From Pyropia haitanensis (taxonomy: Eukaryota; Rhodophyta; Bangiophyceae; Bangiales; Bangiaceae): a DNA stretch of 64,000 nucleotides. Below, piece after piece: positions 9,337 to 17,866 of this stretch. The number at the start of each line of letters is the position of its first letter. The first letter of the stretch is position 1. The notes under the pieces were generated by a model. It saw nothing but the letters and a program-made list of their open reading frames with translations. It was not told the DNA's origin and ran no database searches. The position numbers and the translations under genes are program-made. The stretch spans positions 3,201,206 through 3,265,205 of the forward strand of contig SDUX01000001.1 of assembly GCA_008729055.1 (NCBI GenBank), in the 5' to 3' direction.

Positions 9337-12300
9337 AGCAGCAACAATCCTCAACATCTGTGAAAGACGCTCCTTCGGTTCCTGAAAATATGTCGTCACC
9401 ATTTGAAGGCCCGCGACTCGGGCTTCTGCTTTCTACTGCTTCTGTCAATGGAAAAGTTGTTAAGGTGCTGTTCGACGACGGATCTCCCATCAACGTCGTC
9501 TCAAGGCGCCTCGTTACCTCCTTGCATGTGAAAACGAAAGGAACGGACTTCGCGGCAAGCATGCCCGATGGCCGCTCCCATGTCCTCGCTGAAACCGTTG
9601 ACCCTCTTGAGATTCACATCGGACCGTACCAAGAGCGACTTCGGTTTGCTGTTTGTGAATTGAGCGCGTACGACCTCATCCTGGGAAAGAAGTGGCGCGA
9701 TGACAAGAACGCCAAAATCAACAACAAGAAAAACAAGATCTCCTTCAAGTTCAACCACAAGAACATTTCTATCACTGCCTCCCTCAAGAAGCCCGAAGCT
9801 CTGATCAGTCGGCAACGCCTTGCTCGGGACCTCGTTCAAAGATGCCCTGTTTTTGCCATCTACCTGCAGTCGGAAGATCCCTCTAGCACCTTCGACATTA
9901 ACGCCATTACGATGGGACAAGGCGGAGACAAGAAAGAAGTTCAAGAGATTCTCAAAGAGTACGCTGACGTCTTCCCAGACGAGCTCCCCGACGGACTCCC
10001 TCCTGAGCGCAGTCACAAATTTAGCATCAAGCTGACCGATGACGCCCAACCGCGTCGTAGCGGAATTTACCGACTAGCCGAATGGGAGCTCGAAGAACTC
10101 AAGACTCAACTGGCCGGCCTCATAAGGAAGGGATTCATCCAACCAAGCACCTCACCGTGGGGCTCTTCCGTCCTCTTTGCGGCGAAGAAGGACGGTGGCT
10201 GGCGAATGTGCATCGACTACAGGGCCCTGAACAAGGCTACTATCAAGAACGCGTACCCACTACCACGCATCGACGACATCTTTGACCAACTGCGAAAGGC
10301 CAAGTACTTTACAAAGATCGACCTCCGCTCTGGCTATCACCAGATTCGCCTTGACCCAGAAACAATACCTTTGACGGCGTTTCGAACCAAGTACGGATTC
10401 TATGAGTTCACCGTCGTACCCTTTGGTCTGACAAATGCACCCGCGGTCTTCATGAACCTAATGAACGATGTCTTCCGACCCTATCTGTACGACTTCATCT
10501 GTGTCTACCTCGACGACATCCTAGTCTACAGCGAAACTTACGACGATCACCTCAAGCACCTACGATTAGCACTCGAGAAATTACGAGAACACAAGCTCTA
10601 CGCCAAGCTGAGCAAGTGCCAGTTCGCTCGAACTACTGTGGACTACCTTGGCCACGTCATCTCCGAGAAAGGCTTCTCTATGGAAGACTACAAGGTCCAA
10701 GCCATCCGTACGTGGGCAACACCGAGAAGCAAAAAGGATGTACAATCTTTCCTCGGTATGGTCAACTTCTATCGAAGATTCATCAAGGGAATGGCTGCCG
10801 TAGCTACGCCGCTAACGAGGCTGACTGGGAATGTCGACTTCGAGTGGACACCCGACGCCCAGAAAGCCTTTGAGCAGCTGCAGGACCTAACGACAAGCGC
10901 ACCGGTGCTAAGGCCTTTCGACAAGAGATACCCAATCTACGTGTCTACAGATGCCAGCGGGTATGCTGTGGGCGCAGTCCTTGAGCAAGATGATGGACGC
11001 GGACGGCGTCCAGTGGCGTACTTCTCGTTAACCCTCAACATCCACGAGCAGCGCTATAGCATTCGTGAAAGAGAACTGCTTGCAGTCGTACAAGCTATCC
11101 GGCATTGGCGCTGCTACCTCTACGGAAGACCCTTTGAGGTCCACACCGACCATGAGTCCCTGAGATACCTAAGCACCCAAGAGAAGCTGAACGATCGCCA
11201 AGTCAAGTGGCTGGAGTTTCTGGACCAGTTCCAGTTCAAGATTGTCCCAATCAAGGGCACTTCGAACCCCGTGGCTGATGCCCTTTCCAGGCAGCCACAA
11301 GATGCTCCCGACAAGCACGCCCCCAATCAAGACCTTCTTAGTCGCGTGCTGACCAAGACCATTGAAGAACTCCCCAAGAAAACTGAAATCAACAACCTCA
11401 TGACCATCAACCAAAGTGATCAAGACCTTGCCACCTTAAGACAAGAGTACGACGCGGACCCCGAGTTTGCCGACCTAGTCAAAGACCCGGTATCTCCCTA
11501 CCGGCTACACATGAGGTTGTTGAAACGAGGTGACCGTACGTGTATCCCCGTCGGTACTCTACGCCAAAGACTACTCCACGACTACCATGATGTCCCGTGC
11601 CAAGGGCACATGGGAGTCAAGAAAACAACCAAGGTTATCTCTTCCAAGTACTACTGGAAGACAATGCGGAAAGACATCCAAAGATACGTACAAACATGTG
11701 ATTTGTGCCAGCGGAACAAGGCTAGCACCCATTCACCTCTGGGTCACCTCAAACCCTTGGACCCCCCGAGCCAACGATGGGCAAGTGTCTCCATGGACTT
11801 TATCACGCCTCTTCCTCTGACTCCAAGAGGCCACAACGGGATTTACGTCGTTGTCGACCGCCTCTCCAAGATGATTCGCCTCGCCCCTATGAAGCCAGAC
11901 TGTACGGCGCCAGTCGCAGCTCAGCTCTACCATGATCACGTCTATCGACACCACGGACTCCCAGCTGATGTTGTCTGCGACAGGGACCGCATTTTCTTCT
12001 CCAACTTCTGGCAGTCGCTCACGGAGATTCTCAAGGTCAAGATCAAGGCCTCTTCAGCGTACCACCCGCAAACCGACGGACAAACTGAGATCATGAACAA
12101 GAAGATCGAAGAAATCCTGCGAAACTTTGTCAACCATTACCAAGGCGATTGGGACCTCTTTCTGGTTGCTGCCGAAGTAGCCTACAACCGGTCGCCAAAT
12201 GCTGTTACAACGTACTCCCCTTTCTTCCTGAACTACGGATTCGAACCTAAGACGGTACCAATGGACATCCTCGAAAACTCAGAGTCAAGCATGCCTGCAG

Positions 12301-12851
12301 TGTCTGACTGGCTAAGCGGTCTCCAACATGCTCAAGAGACTGCCATCTCAGCCATCAAGAGTGCAAATGAAGCGCGCTCGGCGTACGCAAATCGCCATCG
12401 CCGACCTTGCAAAATCGCCGTGGACGATCTGGTGCTACTAAGTACCAAACACCTTATGCCAGATGCTTTCCAAGGCGCTCGCAAGCTGATGCCCAAGTAC
12501 TCAGGACCGTACCGCGTCACTGAGAGTATCAACGATGTGACGTTCCGCCTGGATCTTCCCCAAGCGGTGCTCGATCGCAAGGTTCACAACGCCTTTCATG
12601 CGAGCTTGCTGAAGCCGTACCGCGCTGATCCTTATGGCCGACTTCCTCCCGTTCCGCCTCCGGTGGCATTTCCGGACGGTTCTGTCGAGTACGAAGTCGA
12701 CTCCATCATAAGGTCACGAAAGCGCCGTGGACGACTACAGTACCTGGTCAAGTGGAAAGGCTGTGACGTCAGCGAGAACTCCTGGCTGACCAAGCAAGAC
12801 CTTGCGAACGCACCTGAGGTGTTGGACGCTTTCCTGCGCCGCGCGTCCTAA
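9309..12851 (+). CDS. pol: Pol polyprotein: PR-RT-RNaseH-IN-chromodomain
   Basis: The pol frame is open from 9309 to the TAA at 12851; the first ATG in it is only at 9390, so expression probably follows a -1 shift from gag. Numbering residues from codon 9360: aspartic protease with VLFDDGSP (39-43); reverse transcriptase with [11 protein letters not shown] and YLDD (383-386); RNase H with TDAS (530-533); integrase zinc domain with its HHCC residues at about 741-783 (ending CDLC), then catalytic D (MDFITPLP, 813), D (VCDRDRIF, 874) and E ([11 protein letters not shown], 910); chromodomain at about 1110-1160 ([17 protein letters not shown]). All catalytic motifs are present. One oddity is the protease triad, which reads DDG, not DSG or DTG. 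The chromodomain is expected to guide integration to modified histones. Confidence 0.96.
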   Translation, partial: GLPKRPAELKQQQSSTSVKDAPSVPENMSSPFEGPRLGLLLSTASVNGKVVKVLFDDGSPINVVSRRLVTSLHVKTKGTDFAASMPDGRSHVLAETVDPLEIHIGPYQERLRFAVCELSAYDLILGKKWRDDKNAKINNKKNKISFKFNHKNISITASLKKPEALISRQRLARDLVQRCPVFAIYLQSEDPSSTFDINAITMGQGGDKKEVQEILKEYADVFPDELPDGLPPERSHKFSIKLTDDAQPRRSGIYRLAEWELEELKTQLAGLIRKGFIQPSTSPWGSSVLFAAKKDGGWRMCIDYRALNKATIKNAYPLPRIDDIFDQLRKAKYFTKIDLRSGYHQIRLDPETIPLTAFRTKYGFYEFTVVPFGLTNAPAVFMNLMNDVFRPYLYDFICVYLDDILVYSETYDDHLKHLRLALEKLREHKLYAKLSKCQFARTTVDYLGHVISEKGFSMEDYKVQAIRTWATPRSKKDVQSFLGMVNFYRRFIKGMAAVATPLTRLTGNVDFEWTPDAQKAFEQLQDLTTSAPVLRPFDKRYPIYVSTDASGYAVGAVLEQDDGRGRRPVAYFSLTLNIHEQRYSIRERELLAVVQAIRHWRCYLYGRPFEVHTDHESLRYLSTQEKLNDRQVKWLEFLDQFQFKIVPIKGTSNPVADALSRQPQDAPDKHAPNQDLLSRVLTKTIEELPKKTEINNLMTINQSDQDLATLRQEYDADPEFADLVKDPVSPYRLHMRLLKRGDRTCIPVGTLRQRLLHDYHDVPCQGHMGVKKTTKVISSKYYWKTMRKDIQRYVQTCDLCQRNKASTHSPLGHLKPLDPPSQRWASVSMDFITPLPLTPRGHNGIYVVVDRLSKMIRLAPMKPDCTAPVAAQLYHDHVYRHHGLPADVVCDRDRIFFSNFWQSLTEILKVKIKASSAYHPQTDGQTEIMNKKIEEILRNFVNHYQGDWDLFLVAAEVAYNRSPNAVTTYSPFFLNYGFEPKTVPMDILENSESSMPAVSDWLSGLQHAQETAISAIKSANEARSAYANRHRRPCKIAVDDLVLLSTKHLMPDAFQGARKLMPKYSGPYRVTESINDVTFRLDLPQAVLDRKVHNAFHASLLKPYRADPYGRLPPVPPPVAFPDGSVEYEVDSIIRSRKRRGRLQYLVKWKGCDVSENSWLTKQDLANAPEVLDAFLRRAS
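9315..9321 (+). other. Programmed -1 ribosomal frameshift site
   Basis: CCCAAAA fits the X-XXY-YYZ rule in the gag reading frame (C CCA AAA). Slipping back one base enters the pol frame, which is open from 9309 onward, so the heptamer lies inside the 28-bp gag/pol overlap (9309-9336). The overlap, phase and heptamer together make -1 frameshifting the best explanation for how pol is expressed. Confidence 0.75.
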
Positions 12852-12862
12852 GGGGGGGGAGG
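12851..12862 (+). other. Polypurine tract
   Basis: AAGGGGGGGGAGG (12850-12862) abuts the 3' LTR and overlaps the last base of the pol stop codon. It is the expected primer for plus-strand DNA synthesis. Confidence 0.85.
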
Positions 12863-13724
12863 TGTAAGGATATGCCCCTTAAATCCCCAAGACTGGAGCC
12901 TAGGGGATAAGGACTGGGGCCTCTCCTTCCCTGTCCTTCTCAGCCAACTCCTTCCAAGACGCATCAACTCCAAAGTAATCTGGGGCATGCCGCGGTGTCC
13001 GTCCGATAATCTACTACTAACGGACGGTCAGCACGGGAGCCGCGGATTGGCTAACCGACACTACCCTGACTCATCTGCCGACGGGTACAGTCTCCAACGG
13101 ATCAACGGACTAACGGACCAAAAGACGAGCCACATCTCTGACGCGTCAGCAAGCCGGAACAATCTCCCCGTGGACCAATGGGAGCGACAAGACTTGCTGA
13201 CCCACGGGAGATATTCGACCCGAAGACTGGCGTCTGCTTACACGTCTCTGAGGCTTTTCGGGTCGAATGGCGCGTGGGGCCAGCCGCGCGGCGCTACGAG
13301 CGCCGCACACCGTCCCCCCCCCGTTTGGGGCTTTCTGGTGGGGCGCCTTGGGGCGCACACGCCCACCCTTGCTTTGTTCTGAGAGCCCATGCTTTGTTTT
13401 GAGAGCTTTGGTGCCGTCCACCGGCACGACGGGCAATCGCATGCTTTGGGGCACCCTGGGTGCCCCCCTGGGGGTATATAATGCGTGAGTGTGGGCGCCA
13501 CCGGGAGAGACCTCGGGGGAACAACCACAGACAGAGACACAAAGACCTCCGTACCTTCGACCCCCTCGACCCTCACCGACGTCACGCCCATCCTCTTCCC
13601 CACCCCCATCACCGTCATCCCACCCGTCACCTTCCCCGCGCCCGGCATCCTCATTGGCTTGCACGGGTTGCTGACACCGGCACCAGTACGTTGAGGGCTG
13701 CCCGTGTGTGGGTGGTGCCTCACA
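12863..13724 (+). repeat. 3' LTR
   Basis: An 862-bp copy of the 5' LTR with the same TATA box (13475-13481) and inverted repeat (13213-13224 with 13257-13268). No mismatch to the 5' LTR was seen. It is followed by the target duplication ACAGG. Confidence 0.97.
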
Positions 13725-14392
13725 ACAGGGCAGTCACGATGAAGTGTGAGATACAAACTCAGAAGCGATTGAGAGCCCCAGCGGGAAAACAGACATGAAC
13801 AGACGTCCCACCTCGCTCACGGCAAAGATGGGCGTGGTACTTACTCGTACGAGCCCGGGGAGATCGGACAGAGCCCGACCACGTGCGTCGACGGGGCGGC
13901 ATGGATGAAAGCAGCAAGGGGAAAAGGAGAGCAGGTTGCAGATCGAGTACCACCAACGTGCACGAAAGGGAGTGGGGATCGGCTGCGTGCAGCAGACGTG
14001 TACCAAGTGGAGGAGGGATCACAGGCGCACAGGAGGAGAAGAGGGGCGCCCGCACCAGCAGCGGGGAGTGACTCGACGGGGACGAAGCTGTTTGCGGGGG
14101 AAGGCACACCGACAGCGCCGTGTGCGACACGCGCCGAGTGGTGCACCCTGGAACGTGGTAAGAGGGTGAAAGACAGAATCCATTTATAGAGCAAATAACT
14201 TGCAGTGAAGTCCAATCCAGTGACAGAGCCTTTCATTGGCAATCAAATACTGAGTAGCTGCACGTCCCCCGCGTCCACAACCACATCTGGACCTACTGCG
14301 CCCTCCTCGTCGGCCGCGTGATGCGTTCCTCTGCCTCAAAACGAGGCGGCCCAGCGGAGCAGGCAGCTGGCTTGCAGGCAGAAAGGATCCGT
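13725..14392. other. Unassigned sequence between LTR element and transposase gene
   Basis: It starts with the second ACAGG target copy. The open frames in the 600 bp that follow overlap on both strands and none looks like a protein. It should hold the 3' untranslated part of the minus-strand transposase gene, and possibly intron or upstream exon sequence of the gene interrupted by the LTR element. No CACTA-type transposon end was found. Confidence 0.4.
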
Positions 14393-17224
14393 TTATTCCG
14401 TGCTAAACACCTCCCGTGTATACAAAACAACGTGCCTCCCCCGCACGAAAAGCGTCCCCACAACAGCGTCAATAGACATAACGTCGACGTACCGGAAGGC
14501 CCCTCCCAGGCTCGAAAAGCACTCCGTCTCTCGCCGCTTCTCAGGCAAGCCAAACGTGCCGCTTCGGTCCACCGCTGACTTCACACACTGCAGAAACGCA
14601 TACGCCTGGGGCTTCCCATCGATGAGGACGACAGCGTAGTGGTGCACGGCTCCATAAACGTTGACGGGAACACGGACTGCACCTCGCCCCCGCCCTGCAG
14701 CGCGCCTGACGTAAGAGCTTACCCGGACAAGATAGTCTCGCCGACTGTCGCCACCTTCAACAGCGGCCGGCACAGTGCCAGCAATTTGACCATTTGCCAA
14801 TCGCAGGCGAAAGTACTTCTTGGCAACTATTTCGTCGGGAATTGATGCCGCCCCTTCCATCGCGAGAACCGCCTTCATCCTCGACAGCTCTGCGCCAACC
14901 AAATCAGCTGACTTGCGCTGGGGCGGGAGAAGATCCACTCTCGGAATATTCGAAAGTGAGAACGTGCCGACCGGGTCCCTGTCTTCTCGTGAAACAGGTT
15001 TTCCAGTCGCCGCGGCCCACTTGTCCGTCGCGTGGGTTTCCCCAAAATTCGTCACCAGCTCAGCATAGTACTTGGCCGATACCGCATTGGTAAGAGCTGC
15101 GTACGGGAATCGGCGAGAGCGGATGAGCCGCGTGAGGGTGCCTATGAGACGCTCGGCAGGAAACTGCCAGTAGGACCATGCGGGGCCGCAGGAACGCAGA
15201 TTGGCGGTCACGTCCAACAGGGCGACGATGGTGGGCCGACACAGCCGCAGCCGCTCCACTTTCCCAGCAAACACATGCGTGTAGTAGCCGTGGCAAAACT
15301 TCTTGAGGTGCTTGTCGACCTTCTTGAGCTCGTCCTCTGTCAGGGATCCCGGCTTGAAAAGTAGTCGGCCGGCGTGGCAAAGTTCCATAAACATTTTGAA
15401 AACGTTTTCAGGAATTCTGTCGGCCAAAACAACTTCACCTGTGCAAAGCAGGAAGTACATCCAATCGACGGCCTTGTACGAGCCCGAATGCTTGGCGATA
15501 TCGCGCAGGGCCCGTGCTTGACTCAGAGGAACGGTTTGTCGACCCGCCCGAAGTTCTCTGCCAATGGCTTCGCAGCTGGCCTTCGGAATGAGGCAGGGTT
15601 GGTCGTCACCCAGCTTCTCGTTCTCGCCAGAGAACAGTTCCCATAGCCGACGCACAACGTTGCACAGAAACAGGTGCATGGGGTCGTAAGGGAGCAGATC
15701 TGGGCCAATTTTCCACAAGTACTTCAGCGCAGGGTAGCGTGCCTTGTCTGCTGGACTCGGGGCGAAGAACAGAGAGTATCCCTTGAACCCTTCTCTCTGC
15801 GCTAGAGCACGTACAGCCGACTGGCTCTGTCCCGCTCGGCGGGCATTCTCCACCCTCAAAACACTGCCGGCCACGCTAGCTGCGGTGCGCCTGGGCGTAG
15901 CGTCGCCTTGAACGTCAAATCGTCGGCGCTTAGAAGGAGGGGGGTTGCTGGGGTCGTACGGTGGCTGGTAGGGTGGGTACCAGAAGCGGTTATGCGCGCG
16001 GACCCCGGCAAAGTCCCTGAACCTGCCGGGACGCTCGCCATTAGTTCCGATAGCGTTGAGCAGCTTATCGCCAGCGGGCATGTCCGTCGTAAATTGGACG
16101 ACGAACGCAAACATAACCTGCGGATCCGGGTAGCCGGCGACCTCCACACCACTCACGCCTACGGCGAGGGCGTTCAGCTCGTTGGCGATCGGATGAAGAA
16201 AGGACTCCATGTCCGCAGGTTGTGCCGGGCCAGGCATAATTCCAAGGATTACTTGCGAAACGATTCGAACTCTGGAGCTAGGATCAATATTCAAAATCGT
16301 CGCGATAATTGGCCATCCTTCGAATCCGCGCTGTTTCCACGCTTGAAAACCGTCCGTTGAAATGCTCAGAGCGACGGAAGTGTTGGAGGAGAAATAGCCC
16401 TGTGCAACGAGCTTTCGAAACACTGCCCCGTCAAACCAGTCCCGTAGATCCGTGGGTGGGCCTGCTGCAGCGGCCTCGCGCGCCTCTTTCATGGCGTTGA
16501 CCATGCTCGGCCCAATGTGCGCATCAGCCAACATCATTTTCAGCCATGGTAGAAGCGGCCAATAGGTAGCTTGCTTGGCTGGCTGCCCGCTTGCGCGGTA
16601 CCGTGCAGTCTTGCACACGTCGCACGCAGTGAAGGCATCACGGTCGGCGGTGAACGCAACACAACCGTTCCTGCAACAGTCGACCATCCTGGTGCGCAGG
16701 TCGACACTGGACTTCACCATAGAGTTGAGGGCGTGTGGCGTGCGACACGTCCCAGCGAAGCGACGCTGTAGTAGGTAGTCCTCAGTACCCTCACGGGACC
16801 GGCAGTGCTGCACTACGAACGTGTACGCCACAAAGTCATCAATATTTTCTTCAAAAACTTGACTGGGTATGCACACGCCGTTAGGTCGAACCGAGTGTAG
16901 CTCTGGAGCGGACGACGCGGGGCTAGTATCACCCGGTGGTTGCTCTTCGGCCTCGCTACAATCACTTTCTTCCCTATCGACACGGATATCCGTGCTGCTG
17001 ACAGAGGGACTTGTGTCTGGTGTCGGGTTGGCAATAGGGAGGGCGAGAGGGGCAACAGGCATTGAAGGGCCGCCCGGCGGGGTGTCGTTTGAGGCCACCG
17101 CAGCACGGGGGCGAGGGGGAAGACCTCTGGTGGCACGCCGGTGTCTAAACCAGGTCCTCTCTGGCACATAAGAAATGCCACCCGGCGTCCCCCCGCTGCA
17201 CTTGGCGCAAGAGCACGCCCTCAT
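14393..17224 (-). CDS. Transposase, tnp2 / CMC (EnSpm-like) family
   Basis: 943 codons from the ATG at 17224; the frame is open farther upstream but without an ATG. DDE transposases of this family excise and reinsert DNA elements. The N-terminus has a CxC-type patch (CSCAKCSGG) typical of fungal and protist tnp2 proteins. A Cys cluster follows at 183-204 (CCRNGC, then CDVC), then the catalytic core with first Asp 291 (SISTDGFQ) and second Asp 381 (FTTDMPAGDKLL), then the family motif YDPMHLFLCNVVRRLW. The third acidic residue could not be placed by eye. There is no internal stop and the length is normal. Codon use is less GC-biased than in host genes, which suits a mobile gene. I see no terminal repeats, so it may be an element with unrecognised ends or a stranded or domesticated gene. 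Confidence 0.85.
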   Translation of the reverse strand: MRACSCAKCSGGTPGGISYVPERTWFRHRRATRGLPPRPRAAVASNDTPPGGPSMPVAPLALPIANPTPDTSPSVSSTDIRVDREESDCSEAEEQPPGDTSPASSAPELHSVRPNGVCIPSQVFEENIDDFVAYTFVVQHCRSREGTEDYLLQRRFAGTCRTPHALNSMVKSSVDLRTRMVDCCRNGCVAFTADRDAFTACDVCKTARYRASGQPAKQATYWPLLPWLKMMLADAHIGPSMVNAMKEAREAAAAGPPTDLRDWFDGAVFRKLVAQGYFSSNTSVALSISTDGFQAWKQRGFEGWPIIATILNIDPSSRVRIVSQVILGIMPGPAQPADMESFLHPIANELNALAVGVSGVEVAGYPDPQVMFAFVVQFTTDMPAGDKLLNAIGTNGERPGRFRDFAGVRAHNRFWYPPYQPPYDPSNPPPSKRRRFDVQGDATPRRTAASVAGSVLRVENARRAGQSQSAVRALAQREGFKGYSLFFAPSPADKARYPALKYLWKIGPDLLPYDPMHLFLCNVVRRLWELFSGENEKLGDDQPCLIPKASCEAIGRELRAGRQTVPLSQARALRDIAKHSGSYKAVDWMYFLLCTGEVVLADRIPENVFKMFMELCHAGRLLFKPGSLTEDELKKVDKHLKKFCHGYYTHVFAGKVERLRLCRPTIVALLDVTANLRSCGPAWSYWQFPAERLIGTLTRLIRSRRFPYAALTNAVSAKYYAELVTNFGETHATDKWAAATGKPVSREDRDPVGTFSLSNIPRVDLLPPQRKSADLVGAELSRMKAVLAMEGAASIPDEIVAKKYFRLRLANGQIAGTVPAAVEGGDSRRDYLVRVSSYVRRAAGRGRGAVRVPVNVYGAVHHYAVVLIDGKPQAYAFLQCVKSAVDRSGTFGLPEKRRETECFSSLGGAFRYVDVMSIDAVVGTLFVRGRHVVLYTREVFSTE

Positions 17225-17507
17225 GCTTGCCTGGCCGGGATGGGTCGGTTGGTTGAGGGAGGGGGGGGGGGGGGGGAGCAGGAGGGGATGGGCGACAGCG
17301 GGGTCGGGCAATCAGGGGGGGGGGGGGGGGGCACCAGACTACGGGCGAGAGCGCAGCCAGGCAAGCAGGGTCTGGCAAGCAGGGGGGGGGAGCGAGGGTA
17401 GGGAGGGGGGAGGGGGGTGCGCGCCACGTGCTGGTGGCGGGGGTGAAGGCGCTACGATGGATGTGATGCGCAGCAGACTAGCGCAGACCGGGTGTCCCGC
17501 AGGTCAT

Positions 17508-17517
17508 GTATATATAC
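17508..17517. promoter_or_regulatory. TATA-like element upstream of the transposase
   Basis: GTATATATAC is self-complementary and stands alone in GC-rich DNA about 285 bp upstream of the transposase ATG and 350 bp upstream of the carboxypeptidase ATG on the other strand. It could serve either gene. Confidence 0.4.
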
Positions 17518-17571
17518 TCTTGGGAAAGGATCCAGCTGGCAGCCAGGCCCGCAATGGACGCCCACATCATA

Positions 17572-17590
17572 TGACTCCACGATGGAGTCA
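17572..17590. repeat. Perfect 8-bp palindrome, 3-bp spacer
   Basis: TGACTCCA-CGA-TGGAGTCA. It contains TGACTC and GAGTCA half-sites like those bound by bZIP factors, and it lies in the divergent intergenic region. A regulatory role is a guess. Confidence 0.4.
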
Positions 17591-17616
17591 CACGACGTCT
17601 GATTGGATTGTTGGAT

Positions 17617-17825
17617 GATTCTTGACCCTTCCGCGCCGTTCAGGAGGCCGTCCGGGATGAATGTGGACCTTGCCGGACTGTTCTGGAGGCCGCTCCAGAT
17701 GGTTCTGGAAGCGCTCAATGGAAGGCCAATCAGAGCTCGCATCGGGCATGCGCAGCTGTCAGGACCGCGTGATTCCTTGGAAGACTCCTCAGATCCCGAC
17801 TCCGGGTGGCCAAGGATCAAGAATC
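17617..17825. repeat. Short inverted repeat pair enclosing ~180 bp
   Basis: GATTCTTGACCCTT (17617-17630) matches the reverse complement of AAGGATCAAGAATC (17812-17825) at 13 of 14 bases. The enclosed DNA has no gene. It could be a small MITE or chance. No clear target duplication was seen. Confidence 0.35.
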
Positions 17826-17866
17826 GCGGTTTTATCGTGACTCTGTTCCCATAGGGGTGGCAGTCC

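Larger units (their letters stand above)
6357..13724 (+). mobile_element. Complete Ty3/gypsy LTR retrotransposon (chromovirus)
   Basis: The element is 7,368 bp with two 862-bp LTRs that begin TGTAAGG and end CCTCACA. It is flanked by the 5-bp duplication ACAGG (6352-6356 and 13725-13729). Order: LTR, extra zinc-finger ORF, gag with a CCHC knuckle, pol (protease, reverse transcriptase, RNase H, integrase, chromodomain), polypurine tract, LTR. The RT-before-integrase order and the C-terminal chromodomain place it in the Metaviridae/chromovirus group. I found no difference between the LTRs by eye, and gag and pol have no internal stop, so it is a recent insertion and may still be able to move. 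Its moderate-GC coding sequence contrasts with the very GC-rich host genes. Confidence 0.97.

Noticed and set aside
17452..17866. CACTA-type ends for the tnp2 transposase
   Set aside because: I looked for CACTA/TAGTG pairs and short terminal repeats on both sides of the gene and found none that pair.
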